DNA of 64,000 nt, taken from positions 36,315,577 through 36,379,576 of the forward strand of contig NW_020954550.1 in NCBI RefSeq assembly GCF_900497805.2. The letters are read 5' to 3'. This DNA is from Vombatus ursinus (taxonomy: Eukaryota > Chordata > Mammalia > Diprotodontia > Vombatidae). Under the pieces are notes generated by a model, which was not told where the DNA came from, ran no database searches, and was given only the letters and a program-made list of their open reading frames with translations. Numbering within the stretch: position 1 is the stretch's first letter; the number at the start of each line of letters is the position of its first letter. Positions 11,246 to 23,097 of the stretch are shown in pieces. The position numbers and the translations under genes were made by a program.

Positions 11246-11525
11246 ATTGTTCAGTCATTTCAGGATCTTTGTGACAACATTTGGTTTTTTGTTTGTTTGT
11301 TTTGTATTTCGGTGGTTTTTTTTTTTTGGCAAAGATACTGTGGGGTGGTTTGCCATTTCCTTCTCCAGATCATTTTACAGATTATGAAACTGAGGCATAC
11401 AGGGTTAAATGACTTGCCCAGAGTCACACAGCTAGTAAGTGTCAAAGGCTGGATTTGAACTCAGGAAGATGAGTCTTTCTGACTCCAGGTCCAGCCCTCT
11501 GTACACTGAGCAACCTAACTGCCCC
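11246..11525 (-). mobile_element. Marsupial SINE with RTE-like tail
   Basis: On the plus strand TTGTTCAGTCATTTCAGGATC begins the tail, followed by a T-rich expansion, GGTTTGCCATTTCCTTCTCC, AGTCACACAGCTAGTAAGTG and GCAACCTAACTGCCCC. A GTTT-rich stretch at 11283-11325 enlarges the tail. Confidence 0.85.
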
Positions 11526-11639
11526 TATAAGTGACCCTGGAAGGTTCTAATTCACAGGATCTTCTTGGAGATGCAAATGAAGGTATTAGCTTAATTTGCT
11601 ACCTAAAAGAACTAAGAAACATTTCTTTTGTTATCTCAT

Positions 11640-11825
11640 ATTACAGAGCTGATGACATGTAGATTTTAAGTATGACTTCTAGTGTTAAAGAGTTATCTGA
11701 AGCTCAGGGATATTAAGTGACTTGCTCATGGTTACACAATTAATGGGTCAGAGGTGGAATTTGAACCCAGGTCTTCTTTATTCTGGATCTGTCACCCCAG
11801 GTGCTATGCCTCTCTACCTTCTACT
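11640..11825 (-). mobile_element. MIR-like SINE
   Basis: GATATTAAGTGACTTGCTC, then GGAATTTGAACCCAGGTC, mark an antisense MIR core and box B-side sequence. Confidence 0.55.
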
Positions 11826-11829
11826 GATG

Positions 11830-12779
11830 AGACTCACTTGTGAAACAACCATTGTGAAGACAGTTGTATATTATGGGACAGTATCTGTTGAAGAGGATGG
11901 GGAATGGGTGGTAGTAAATAAATTTTACCAATGGTACCAAGAACTTAATTAAAAGTCTACTGATTATATCAATATATACTTTAAAACTCAGTGACTTCAA
12001 TGCAAAGATGCGGATAGGGAAAATCATGAAAAATATGTAGGATAACAATTCAAGGGTAAGAAATGAAAGAGTACAAGGCATCTAGATTATACAGATATCT
12101 CATGCTAATTAGTACAACAAAAGAAGAGTGTTAGGAGGCATTGGGTGTCATGACATAAAAAAAATGACATTACTTATACTGCAACAGACCTGAGACACTA
12201 CTTATCAATGTGGGGGTAATTTCCAAATCAGCTGTAAATATATAGCCAGATTATTGATCTCCTTTAACACAAATCAAAATGAATACTAAATTAAAAGAAG
12301 AAAAAAAATGTGATGAATATAATTGAAGTAACTCCTCTCTTACCTATTTGAATAAGCTGTTGGTGACCCCAAAATGGGAAATAAATAGAATAGATATTAA
12401 CATAGACTATCGCCAAATCTTAAAGAAATTTAAGCAATATGAATTAATGCCTACAATAAGGACACATCTGATGGCCTGTGCAGGAGATATAGTGCAAAGC
12501 AGAGATACATATGACTGGAAAGCGAGTGGACTAGTCCCATGGTAAAAACAAGAGAGAATTGATAGATATTTTGCACCCTCCATTGGTATTCATACCTGTC
12601 ACAAGGTCTAAAGGAAGTACCCAGTATGTTGAGAGGTCACTCTATGGAGGATCAATGGGAAGATACAGTCAAGAGTAGCACAAGATGAAAAGGCAGGGAT
12701 GGTCTCTTCTATCTTTATGATTGGAGGAAGTGCCCATGTCAATGATATTATGTAGCCATAAAAGCCTTAGATAGCTAGA
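11830..12779. other. Intronic sequence, nothing recognised
   Basis: AT-rich sequence with no repeat family or coding pattern I can name. Confidence 0.4.
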
Positions 12780-13055
12780 AGATATAATGAATAGAGTGCT
12801 GACCTTGGAGAACTGAACTCAATTCCTACCCAAGACATTCATCAGCTGTGTAACCCTGGACAAATCACTTAATCTCTCTCAGCCCCAGGCATAATGATAG
12901 CAATTACATCACAAGATTATTGTGAAGATCAAATGAGACATATATATGTGTGTGTGTGTGTGTGTGTATGTATGTGTGTGTGTGTGTGTGTATGTAAAAC
13001 TTTGCAAACCTTGCAGAGCTATATAAATGTTAGCTCATTGTTCACTGTATTACAT
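12780..13055 (+). mobile_element. THER1-like SINE with internal (TG)n
   Basis: The head AGATATAATGAATAGAGTG, the core CAGCTGTGTAACCCTGGAC and the tail region ATTGTGAAGATCAAATGAG are present. A TG/TATG microsatellite (about 12947-12994) separates them from AAAACTTTGCAAACCTTG and AATGTTAGCTCATTG. Confidence 0.65.
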
Positions 13056-13232
13056 TCTAAGCAGGTACTAAAGTAATAGTTGAAATCATTTCTGTCCTCA
13101 AAGAATTTACAATTCAGTCAAGAACATGGCACACATATACATAATTGTTAAGAGACACTTTAATATAGTGTATGATAAAGGGTCCAAAAGAGTGGGGCCC
13201 CCAATCTTTTTTTTTTTTAAGAATGAAGATCT

Positions 13233-13652
13233 TTTAGTTTTAGAAACACTTGGGAAGACTTCTGTGAAATGATGCAAAATGAAGTGAGCAGCCAGAAGAA
13301 CACTGTACATAGTAACAGTAATATTGTAAGGATGATCAACTGTAAAAAGACTTAGCTACTCTGATCAATGTAGTTATCTACAACAGTTTCAAAGGATCCA
13401 TGATGAAAAATGCTATACATCTCCTGAGAGAGAAATGATGAATTCTCAATGCAAATTGAAGCATTTTTTTAAACTTTCTTTATTTTTCTTGCTTTTTTGC
13501 ATCATGGCTAATATGGAAATATGTTTTGCATGATTTCCCATGTATAACAGGTATTATATTGCTTGCTTTCTTGTTGGGTGGGGAAAGGATGGAGGCAGGG
13601 AAAGAATTCGAAACCCAAGATTTTAAAAATGAATATTAAAAATAAATTTAAA
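13233..13652 (+). mobile_element. L1 LINE 3' end with target-site duplication
   Basis: It has the same 3' UTR landmarks as 10045-10462 and ends in an A-rich tail. The flanks AAGAATGAAGATCT (13219-13232) and AAGAATGAGGATCT (13653-13666) form a 14-bp duplication with one mismatch, so this is a short, 5'-truncated L1 insertion. Confidence 0.8.
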
Positions 13653-14084
13653 AAGAATGAGGATCTCTTTTAAATATAAGATAATATTATACACACATAC
13701 ATATGCCATATAATAGCAGTTGTGCCATTAGTACTGGTTAATTGAAAAAATGAGTGATGGCCAAAAGCAGCTATGAATTCAGTAATGCATAAATTTGTAT
13801 TTCATTAACCACAAAGCAATCTACATTAATTTGAAAATAGAAATAAATAGATGTGCAGGACATATCATTTGCTCAACCTGAGGAAGGTATGTCTGCTTAT
13901 TGATTGCTGAGTCATGCTGCATATTTTGTTGGCATTAAATGGAGTTCAAAATGATGCCCAGTGTGAATATGTATTCATAGACCCCTGGTTATAATCCTAG
14001 AGTCCTCCAGGGATCATTGACCTAGACTGGCCAAATTGGGAACCACTAATTTAGCTAATATATGCCACAGTCAGTAAGACAGTC

Positions 14085-14530
14085 ATTCAGTCAATAACAT
14101 CTAAGTGAGGCACTATATGTGAGGCACTGGTTAAGTATTGAAGACACCACGAAAGGCAAAAGACAATCCCTGCTTCAAAGTGCTCACAGGCTAATGGAGT
14201 TCAGAGAAAGTAAAGGTCATTGTGAGCTAGAGCAGTAAGGAAAGGCCTGCATAGAAGTGGTGGAACCTACATTTTGAAGTATGCATGGAATTTGGATAGG
14301 TAGGAGTGATGGGGAATGAGGAAATTTCAGGGGGAAAGAGTGTAAACAGGAAAGTAGACAGCATGAGCAGACACTTGGGATGAATATAGCATGTTTAGGA
14401 GAAAATGTGGAGACATCTAAATGAAGTGGAAGGTTTATACTGGAAATTAATGAAGAAAAAATAGATCGGCTGGAGACAATGGTGGGATGAAGGGGACCTT
14501 GAAAGCTAAGATGAGGAATTTGTCCTCATA
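14085..14530 (-). mobile_element. L2 LINE, antisense fragment
   Basis: The plus strand shows TGTGAGGCACTGGTTAAG, CAAAGTGCTCACAGGCTAATGG and GGGGACCTTGAAAGCTAAG, matching the antisense L2 pattern seen at 8398-9990 but more decayed. Confidence 0.55.
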
Positions 14531-16330
14531 CTCTATGAATGCAGAGCCCTATTCACCCTCTTGATGGCTTAATGCCTCAATGCCTACTGATCATCTCACA
14601 GTAAATACCTTAGTTAGGAGATTATTAGAGGGAAGAGGGAAGCAGGTATAGTGAGACTCAACTATCTTGCTTTTTTTGCTACTAATGCCCTCATTAAAAG
14701 GTTTCTTCTACCTGATAAAACATATTATATTATTCATGGATTCATTTAATCCAGGTTAGTTCTGTTCCTCGTTAGTGTGAATAATTGAGAGTGACTATAG
14801 TTGACGCCTTAAATATGAAGTTGAAAAAACTGAGATTAGGAGCTGGAACAACTCTTCCATCTCTGCTAATAAGTGGCATATGTAGGACATTTTCTCATAA
14901 TAATTTGCATGCCTTATGGCATTAGTTAAGTCGTAAAAATATTGCCCCTCCAAACAGAGAGGATGAGGACCTGCTGGATGGCTTCATAGCTGCCAGACTT
15001 TTTATAAGAGCTAAGTTTATCATCAAAGAGGAAAATTAAGTGAAAAGAAGGAAACACATTTACAAACTGAAATTAGAACAAAATCACTCCAACCCAGAAA
15101 CGTCAGCTGGGAATATCTACAAGTCAAGTCGGAAAAGATGTGACCTTTGAGATAAAATGATTCTCGTGTCCTTTCCTAAGATGTCCTTGTGATATTTATT
15201 GCAGGAAATGACCTCCAAGCACTCCCTGAATGTGCCTCTGTTTACACAGGACAAGCTGCCAATATTACCAATGGTCTTCAAGTGAATGTTTTAGTGGAAG
15301 ATAGTATTATGTATTTCCCATTCATTTGCTACTGGAAAGGTACACAAATGGATGGTTCCTTTTGCTAGTCAACCCAAGGTTTGTTCAAATCCCTCAGGTT
15401 TTATTTCTTTAAGCGAAGAAAGAAAAGAAAGGATGATACACTGATTGAAGAGCTGTTTATAACTATGAACCCCAGCCTAACTCTGATTACCTCACTGGCT
15501 TCCTGTCTTGAATACTTGTTGTCATCCAAGGACCAGAGGGCACAATAGAGGTTGAGAGACTTGCTATAGGCAAAGGTAAAAATGTAGGGGATGTGATGAA
15601 TCAGACAAAGGCATAATCTTAAATCCTCTTTTCAGCCAAAGAAATTTCTCTCAACCTAAATATGATGTCCCAATTGCATATGGGGGACCTTAACAGTCAC
15701 ATCCTGGCACATGAAGATGTTCATTAAGAAACCATAGCAAGAAAAGGGTGCATGGAAGCACGGACTATCCTGCATGATAAATATGACGGTCCTGATGCAC
15801 TATCAGTACAGAATAGACTTTAAATTACTCCCCCCCGCCTTTTTTTTTTTTTACCACTAGTGAGGATATTTCCTCTAAGTTGTGCAATCTCCAATCTGAC
15901 TTTCCTTTTGGTCAATAACAGTCATTGGTGAGATAGCTGTCTGGAGACAGGGCTGGAAAAACTAGGGCTATTAGCAAGGATCACTTTGCACTTACTCGCC
16001 CTGTTCAAGAGCACAGCAATCCATCTAGCTGTTGAGATGGAGAGAATAAGAGAAGAAATGGAGAAGGGACAGAAGAACTCACTGAAGCCATTACTTTGGG
16101 CAGTGTCACCCTAAAGCCCCCTTCCTTTCCTCTGGTTCATTGCCACTGAATCCTCAATGCCAACAGCAGCTTCAATGGAGCAAACCATGGGGTTTGTGTC
16201 ATGTCTACTTGGCAATCTCAGTGCTGGATACAGGGCTTTGTATGTAATATGTGCTTGGTCAATGTTTAATGAGTTAAATGGAACTGGATATCTCACTACT
16301 ATTCTGGCTGAAGTCACAAAATGACTGCCT
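14531..16330. other. Intronic sequence, mostly unrecognised
   Basis: There is a poly(T) run at about 15839-15852. Otherwise this is one of the longer stretches in the window without a recognisable repeat. No exon was found in it. Confidence 0.4.
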
Positions 16331-16480
16331 TGCAAAGTGGCAAATCACTTCACTAATAAGCATTTATGAAATGTCCACTTATGGCCATCATTTGTGCGAG
16401 TCTGTGGAAATACAAAAAAAGGAGATTCAATCCTTGATTTCAGGGAAGTTACAGACAAGCTAAGGAGACACAAGAAAGGA
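16330..16480 (-). mobile_element. L2 LINE tail, antisense fragment
   Basis: CTAATAAGCATTTATGAAATG and TTTCAGGGAAGTTACAGACAAG fit an antisense L2 end. Confidence 0.45.
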
Positions 16481-16487
16481 AGGGAAG

Positions 16488-16751
16488 AAAACTATTCTTT
16501 ATGTAGCACCTACTATATACCAAGCACAGTGCTAAGCACTTCACAAAATATTATCTCATTTGTTCCTCACAACAACCCTGTGACATAGATGCTATTATTA
16601 TCCCATTTTACAGTTGAGGGAACTAAGGAAAATAGAGGTGAAGTGACTTACCCAGGGTCAAACAGGTAGTATGTGTCTGATGCCATATTTTAACTCAGGC
16701 CTTCCTGACTCCAGGCCCAGTGCTCTATCTACTATGCTACCAAGCTGCCTC
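16488..16751 (-). mobile_element. THER1-like SINE, near full length
   Basis: The plus strand reads ATTCTTTATGTAGCACCTAC, AAATATTATCTCATTTGTTC, TTATCCCATTTTACAGTTG, GTGACTTACCCAGGGTC and finally ATGCTACCAAGCTGCC. It abuts the hairpin element that follows. Confidence 0.75.
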
Positions 16752-16754
16752 TGA

Positions 16755-16905
16755 GACAAGGCATGTGTGGCCTCAAGTGCAGCCCTTTCTTTGACTGAAT
16801 CCAAACTGGATTTGTTCTGTGAAGTTTGGATTCAGTCAAAGGGCTGTACTTGAGGAGCTAGAGAGCCTCAAGTAGCCTCAAGGCCACAGGTTCCCCACCC
16901 CTGCA
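16755..16905. mobile_element. Palindromic hAT-type miniature element
   Basis: The arm AGCCCTTTCTTTGACTGAAT plus CCAAAC is followed, after about 18 bases, by the inverted arm GTTTGGATTCAGTCAAAGGG plus CT. The copy ends GGTTCCCCACCCCTGC, a typical hAT terminus. The first arm carries an extra CTTT. Confidence 0.7.
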
Positions 16906-17154
16906 AAGGTAGTGGATAGGAAAGAGAACAGATGACTTAGGAAAAACAACCCTGAGAGTCTGATGGTAGTGTTATCCCATCCCTCAGGCAGAACTGACAC
17001 ATGTGGATGATTTCTGGTTCTGGGTATTAGTCCGACTCAGCACAGCTCTGTCGCCTTATAGTAACTGCTACATTGCCCACCCCAGCTGGGCCATGCTGGG
17101 ATGGGTTCAGATCTGCCATGCCCTTTACTTGCAATAATAAATAAAGCTCTGAGC

Positions 17155-17352
17155 CTAGATGGTTGAACTAGCTCAAAGGTGTCACTGGCAAAACTTTTGA
17201 GGACAATCAAAACCAGATTAAAATATATTTGGGAAATGTTTAAGAAAACACATAAACATATAATGCAACATAGATAACATTAATTTGTGATTTTTTAATT
17301 CAATATGTAGCTGGCAGACATCTGTTTCTACTTGAGTTTGATACCACTGAGG
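17155..17352. mobile_element. hAT miniature element (GTGTCA/TTTGATACC ends)
   Basis: The left end contains AAAGGTGTCA and the right end TTGAGTTTGATACCACTGAG. Internal TTTGGGAAATGTTTAAGAAA and CATAGATAACATTAATTTG recur at 22206-22350 and 49245-49432. Confidence 0.65.
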
Positions 17353-17524
17353 TCCTTACTTCAATCCTTTCTGAACTCAATGAAGCCAGGATTATCTCAG
17401 CAATGGAGAGGGCTATGGAGTACAGGAGAATATTCAGAAATTAACAAGTGTGGCCTGCTTAACTATATTGCTTTTCATGCCCTAGAAAGTAAGTACTCAG
17501 GCAAAGACTGATGGCACAAAGATT

Positions 17525-17740
17525 CAATCACATAGAGTGTGGTGTAGTATAAAGAGTTCTGAATTTGGAATCAGAGGACCTCAATTCAAGTCCAGGCTAA
17601 GCTGCTGATTACCTGTATGACCTTGAGAAAGTCACATCACTTCTCTGAGTAAACTTATCTTCACATCAATACAAGAAAAGGATTGGACTGGACAATCTCT
17701 TTTCGTTCTAAATTCTGTTCTGAATCCTATGATCCTTGGA
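17525..17740 (+). mobile_element. MIR SINE
   Basis: GTGTGGTGTAGTATAAAGAG, TCAATTCAAGTCCAGGCTAAG, TATGACCTTGAGAAAGTCAC and a tail ending GAATCCTATGATCC give a nearly complete MIR layout. Confidence 0.65.
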
Positions 17741-17799
17741 ATGGTGATGTGATGGTAAAAGACAAGTGCACCTAAAATCACCAGTGACCATGATTCTAA

Positions 17800-17975
17800 C
17801 CATTCCTCTAATACTTACTAGCCACTGGCCATAGACAAATCATTTAATTGGAACCTCAGTTCCCTCACTTGTAAAATGGGGATGAAAATAGGATCTATCT
17901 CACAAGACTGTTGTGAAGATCAGATGAAATATTTGCAACAAGTGTTTAACACAGTACTAAGCACCTAAATTCTTA
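17800..17975 (+). mobile_element. THER1/MIR-like SINE remnant
   Basis: CATAGACAAATCATTTAATTGG, CCTCACTTGTAAAATGGGG and GACTGTTGTGAAGATCAGATG match the 3' half of the family. Confidence 0.55.
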
Positions 17976-18003
17976 TTCATTTTTTTCTTCCCTTAATGTA
18001 ATG

Positions 18004-18040
18004 TGTGTATATGGGTGTGTGTGTGTGTGTGTGTGTGTAC
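18004..18040. repeat. (TG)n microsatellite
   Basis: About 13 TG units with interruptions, in TA/CA-rich surroundings. Confidence 0.9.
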
Positions 18041-18869
18041 GTGTATTTATACACATTATGTTAAGGGAAGGGAAGCAAAAGATATAAAAATATATAAATC
18101 TGTATTATATATAATATATGTATCTACGCATAGATACATTTACACACATACACATCAACTATTATTAAGAAATTGGTCTAAAATGGTTAAATGTTAGGAA
18201 AAATATTCCTGACAATGGAATCTACTAAAGAGTGGGATGTCTTTGAGGGGAAGTAAGGGTAGAGGATCTGTATTTTGTATCTCTTGACAGCCAGGTCATC
18301 CTGGACTGAAAGAGAATGGATTAAAAACCTGTTTTTCATTCCTTTGTTTTGAAAAAAAATCTAATTATCGCATTTGGAAATGACTTATAAAGGCCCTACC
18401 TCATATTCCCTATCAACCCACATCCAATTATACTATTTGATGTTTTCCTGACTTCTGTAGGGGTTTTGAGAGCTCAGTTTCCTAAAGTGATAGGGTTTCT
18501 TAGAAAATTGTTTACTGTAGTTTATGCCTTTTCCTCCCAAGATAATGGTACAGTGATTTGGAAGCAGTTTTCAGCTCCAGGGAAAATAGGGGTACTGGGT
18601 GCCACAAGAGACCAGGGGCCCTGGTTGCAGTTTCAAAACACAGAAGAGTACTAGTACTTGTAGCTGCAGGGGACCAGAGGCTCTTACTAAGACAAGAGCT
18701 CAGACCAGGAGAACAGTGACTACACCTCTCCTAGGATAACACCACTTTGGAAGCACCAGAAACTTTCAAACCTCCAGAACTAGCTCTGAAAAGAGCAGCA
18801 TGAAGGCGTCTGATGCTTGGCACAGAGATCGCTCACCCCAGGTGAGCAAAGTCAAGAAATAGGTTAGGA

Positions 18870-19818
18870 AAATGAGTAAACAAAAAAAAAAGAATCTGAT
18901 CATAAAAATCAACTATAGTGGCAGGCAGGAACCAGACATAAACTTAGAAGACAATAATGTGAAAACAGCTGCAAAGCCTCAAAGAAAAACACTAATTGGA
19001 CCCAAGCCCAACAAGAATTCTTGGAAAAGTTAAAGAAAGAGATAAGAGTGTTAGAGGAAAAATTGGGAAAAGAAGTGAGAGTGATGTAAGAAGATTATGA
19101 AAAGAGAATTAACAGCTTGGTAAAAAAAAAAGTGCAAAAAATACTGAAGAAAATAACATCTTTTTCTTTTCTTTTTGCTAGGCAATGAGGTTAAGTGACT
19201 TGCCCAGGATCACACAGCTAGTAAGTGTCAAATGTCTGAGACTGGATTTGAACTCTGGTCTTCTTGACTCCAGGGCCAATACTCTATCCACTGTGCCACC
19301 TATCTGCCCCAAGAAAATAACATCTTAGAAAACAGAATTGGCCTAATGGTACAAGAGGCACAAAAATTCACTGAAGAAAAGAACTCCTTAAAAAGCAGAA
19401 TTGGCCAAATAGAAAAAAGAGGTACAAAATCTCACTAAAGAAAATAATTCCTTAAAAATTAGCATTGGCAAGTAGAAGCTAAAGACTCTATGAGACATCA
19501 AGAAACAATAAAACAAAGTCAAAAGGATGAAAAAAGAAGAAAATGTGAAATATCTCACAAGAACAAAAAAACTGACTTAGAAAACAGATCCAGGAGAGAT
19601 AATATAAGAATTATTGGACTACCTGAAAGCCATGATCAGAGAAAGAGCCTAGACATCATATTTCAAGAAATTGCCATGGAAAATTGTCATGATATTCTAG
19701 GACCAGATGAAATTGAAAGAATCCACTAATCACCTCCTGAAAGAAATCTCACAATGAAAATGTACAGGAATATTATAACCAAATTCTAGAGCTCCCAGGT
19801 CAAAGAGAAAATACTTCA
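18870..19818 (+). pseudogene. L1 ORF1 remnant
   Basis: It starts MSKQKKKN-like at about 18873. A lysine- and glutamate-rich coiled-coil-like stretch follows, then SRRDNIRIIGLPESHD (about 19592-19639) and a P-E-R-N region leading to SSQVKEKIL before the gap. These are the coiled coil, RRM and start of the C-terminal domain of an L1 ORF1 RNA-binding protein. In-frame stops and a SINE insertion make it non-functional. Confidence 0.75.
19163..19310 (-). mobile_element. Marsupial tRNA-derived SINE inserted in L1 ORF1
   Basis: It is flanked by a perfect 16-bp target-site duplication AAGAAAATAACATCTT (19147-19162 and 19311-19326). The minus strand begins GGGGCAGATAGGTGGCACAG and ends in an A-rich tail, seen as T-rich on the plus strand. 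Confidence 0.92.
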
Positions 19819-20565
19819 NNNNNNNNNNNNNNNNNNNNNNNNNNNNNNNNNNNNNNNNNNNNNNNNNNNNNNNNNNNNNNNNNNNNNNNNNNNNNNNNNN
19901 NNNNNNNNNNNNNNNNNNNNNNNNNNNNNNNNNNNNNNNNNNNNNNNNNNNNNNNNNNNNNNNNNNNNNNNNNNNNNNNNNNNNNNNNNNNNNNNNNNNN
20001 NNNNNNNNNNNNNNNNNNNNNNNNNNNNNNNNNNNNNNNNNNNNNNNNNNNNNNNNNNNNNNNNNNNNNNNNNNNNNNNNNNNNNNNNNNNNNNNNNNNN
20101 NNNNNNNNNNNNNNNNNNNNNNNNNNNNNNNNNNNNNNNNNNNNNNNNNNNNNNNNNNNNNNNNNNNNNNNNNNNNNNNNNNNNNNNNNNNNNNNNNNNN
20201 NNNNNNNNNNNNNNNNNNNNNNNNNNNNNNNNNNNNNNNNNNNNNNNNNNNNNNNNNNNNNNNNNNNNNNNNNNNNNNNNNNNNNNNNNNNNNNNNNNNN
20301 NNNNNNNNNNNNNNNNNNNNNNNNNNNNNNNNNNNNNNNNNNNNNNNNNNNNNNNNNNNNNNNNNNNNNNNNNNNNNNNNNNNNNNNNNNNNNNNNNNNN
20401 NNNNNNNNNNNNNNNNNNNNNNNNNNNNNNNNNNNNNNNNNNNNNNNNNNNNNNNNNNNNNNNNNNNNNNNNNNNNNNNNNNNNNNNNNNNNNNNNNNNN
20501 NNNNNNNNNNNNNNNNNNNNNNNNNNNNNNNNNNNNNNNNNNNNNNNNNNNNNNNNNNNNNNNNN
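19819..20565. other. Assembly gap (747 N)
   Basis: Undetermined bases. Flanked by L1 ORF1 on the left and a GAA repeat on the right, so the true length and content are unknown. Confidence 0.99.
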
Positions 20566-20613
20566 AAGAAGAAGAAGAAGAAGAAGAAGAAGAAGAAGAA
20601 GAAGAAGAAGAAA
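20566..20613. repeat. (GAA)n triplet repeat at gap edge
   Basis: About 15-16 AAG/GAA units visible, running directly into the gap, so the full repeat may be much longer. Confidence 0.95.
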
Positions 20614-20639
20614 ATGGGATGGAGGAGAAAACACAGTTG

Positions 20640-20935
20640 GTAATCATAACCTGAATGTGAATGAGATGAGTTCACCCATAAAATGGAAGTGGGTAGTAGA
20701 ATGGACTAGAAACCAGAATACAAAAATATGTTATTCACAAGAGACACACTTGAAACAGAAAGACACTCACAGATTTAAAATAAAGGACTGGAGTGGAATC
20801 TAATATCCTTCAGCTAAACTATAAAAAGGTAGCAGTCATGATCTCAGACAAAGCAAAGGCAAAACCAGACCTAATTAAAACAATTAAAAGGGAAAATAAG
20901 GGAAACTACACTTTGCAAAAAGGAACTACAATGAA
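20640..20935 (+). pseudogene. L1 ORF2 endonuclease-domain remnant
   Basis: The decayed translation shows ETHLKQKDTHRFKIKDWSG and a SHDLRQSKGKTRPN segment. These correspond to the L1 endonuclease region (the Q-E-T-H-L motif and the following A-x-x-I-S-D-K-A-x-A-K stretch). Stops and frame changes are present. Confidence 0.6.
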
Positions 20936-22089
20936 ATATATATATATACACATATGTATATATATATAATATTTTAAGATAATAAATAAAGTCTGATAAA
21001 GTCTGACCTCATTTCTCAAATATATACTGAGCATAGAACTGAATTAATTTATAAAAATAAGAATCATTCCCCAATTGATGAATGGTCAAAAAAATAAACA
21101 GGTAGTTTTCAGAAGAAATCAAAGCTATTTATAGTCATGAAAAAATGCTCTAAATCACTACTGTTTGGAGAAAGGTAAATTAAAACAACTCTGAGGTACC
21201 ACCTCACACCTATCAGAAGTGACAAATGCTGGAGGGGACGAGGTAAAAAATAGGTACACTAATGAATTGTTGATGGAGTGGCAAACTGGTCTGGCCATTC
21301 TGAAGAACAATTTGAAACTATGAACAAAGGGCTGTAACTTATCCTTTGACTCAGTAATACCACGACTAGGTCTTTAACAAAGGAAAAAGAAAAGGACCCA
21401 CATGTACCAAAATATTTATAGCAGCTCTTTTTGTGTTGGCAAAGAATTGGAAATTGAGAGGATGCCCATCAATTGGGGAATGGCTGAACAAGTTGTGGCA
21501 TGTGATTGTGATGGGGTACTACTGTGCTGTGGGAAATAATGAGGGAGGTGGTTTCAGAGAAACCTGGCAAGGCCTATATGGAGTGATACAAAGTAAAGTG
21601 AGAAGAACTGGGAAATCATTGTGCACAGTTAACAGCAATGTTGGCATGATGACCAACTGTGAAAGACTTGGCTACTCTGATCAAAACAGTCATCTACAAC
21701 AATGCCAAAGGACTCATGAGGAAAAAATGCCATCTACCTCCAGAGAGAGAACTGACAAATTAAATTATAACTGACAAATTAAAGTATAATTCTTTCACTT
21801 TCTTTACTTTTCTTGCTTTTTTGGCAATAAGGTTAATATAAAAATGTGTTTTGCATGATTTCACATGTATAATTTATATAATATTGCTTGCCTTCTTAGT
21901 ATTTGTGGGAAGGTGTGAAAAGGAAGGAGAGAATTTGGAACTCAAAATGTAAGAAGAAAACATTAATAAATACATAATAAATTAAAATATAAAAAAAATT
22001 CAAAGAAGGCTACAATCATAGTCTAGGTGAAAAGAGATGGGGGCATGACCCAGGGTGGTTGCTGTGGAAACAAAGAGTAGGTGATTAAC

Positions 22090-22205
22090 ATTAGATTATG
22101 AACTCCTTGAGGGAGTTCTCTTTTTGTGTCTCTTTTTGTATGCCTAACACTGAGCACAGTGCCTGGTATTTGACAGGTGCTTAGTAAATACTTATTGGCT
22201 CATTG
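22090..22205 (+). mobile_element. L2 LINE 3' end
   Basis: GAACTCCTTGAGGGAGTTC, CTAACACTGAGCACAGTGCC, then GTGCTTAGTAAATACTTATTGG. Confidence 0.7.
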
Positions 22206-22350
22206 GATATTTTTTTAAATGTAATTGGGAAATGTTTAACAAAACAAATAAAAATACAGTATCACACAGATAATGTTAATTTGTGGTTTCCTAAGTCAAT
22301 GTGCCCCTGCAGGGATCCTCTTCTCTTTGAGTTTGATACCCACTGGGCTA
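22206..22350. mobile_element. hAT miniature element (second copy)
   Basis: It shares AATTGGGAAATGTTTAACAA, ACACAGATAATGTTAATTTG and TTTGAGTTTGATACCCACTG with the copies at 17155 and 49245. The left end is missing and it abuts an L2 tail. Confidence 0.6.
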
Positions 22351-23097
22351 GGCAACTCTGAATCCGTGATCTTCTGGTCATCTCCAGTCCCTTAGAATAA
22401 CTGCTTCGTGCCATATAAAGAGAAACCTTTTAATCTCTTTTAGGTTGTGACACTTTGCTCTAAGAGAAATGATTCGTGGACCTACAGATTATCCAAGGTA
22501 AACTTCTTTTTTTGAGGGGTATGTTCCCCAAACTAATCTCTTTTGCTTCTTCAGAACTAGTGTCCACAAAGACTTTCTTTCCAATAAAATACATTGTGGA
22601 GGAAACTCCAGAAACCACTAAGTAGTCTTAGCTCAAAGAAAAAAAAATGATGTATCATTTGACCTTCAGCTTTCAGCCTGCTTCCTTTATTTACGAATCA
22701 GTCCAATCCCACCAAATGACAAACAGATGGATAGAGTGAGGTAATGATAAACTCAGCTGGCAATTTGTCCCAGGCAAGCCAACCAGGGAGTGCACTTTTC
22801 ATTTTATACTTTACCAATGACTCCCAGTGCTGTTACCCTCGCAAGAATTCAATTTATGTCAACCTCCATCAATCTGGGTTGGTATTATATCAGTAAAGCT
22901 CACTGTAGGAGTGACTGAAGCTTTAAGTGATCAATTTGTGAAGCTAGTATGTCTTCATTCCGTGAAAACCATCAGACTCACCCTTCTAACTCTTTCATTA
23001 CAGCAGAGTGGATGGACTTGACTCTTATGAGATGTCCTGGCACCCAGTACCAGTTTATGAATCTTCTCTGAGATGCCTAATCTCAAAACCAGAAGCA
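22351..23097. other. Intronic sequence, nothing recognised
   Basis: No recognisable repeat or exon. Confidence 0.4.

Larger units (their letters stand above)
18660..21999 (+). mobile_element. L1 LINE, internally deleted, containing an assembly gap
   Basis: A 5' untranslated-like region is followed by ORF1 remnants (18870-19818) and an N gap. Then come an ORF2 endonuclease-like remnant (20640-20935) and directly the 3' region (from about 21000) with the landmark CATCAATTGGGGAATGGCTG and an A-rich tail near 21960-21999. Most of ORF2 is absent, so this copy is incomplete even allowing for the gap. A younger SINE sits in ORF1. Confidence 0.75.

Noticed and set aside
19730-20675. Long minus-strand open frames of about 270-305 codons
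   Set aside because: They consist almost entirely of undetermined bases of the assembly gap plus the GAA repeat.
21433-21774. 113-codon open frame with protein-like look
   Set aside because: It lies in the L1 3' UTR, which is repeated non-coding sequence at several places in the window.
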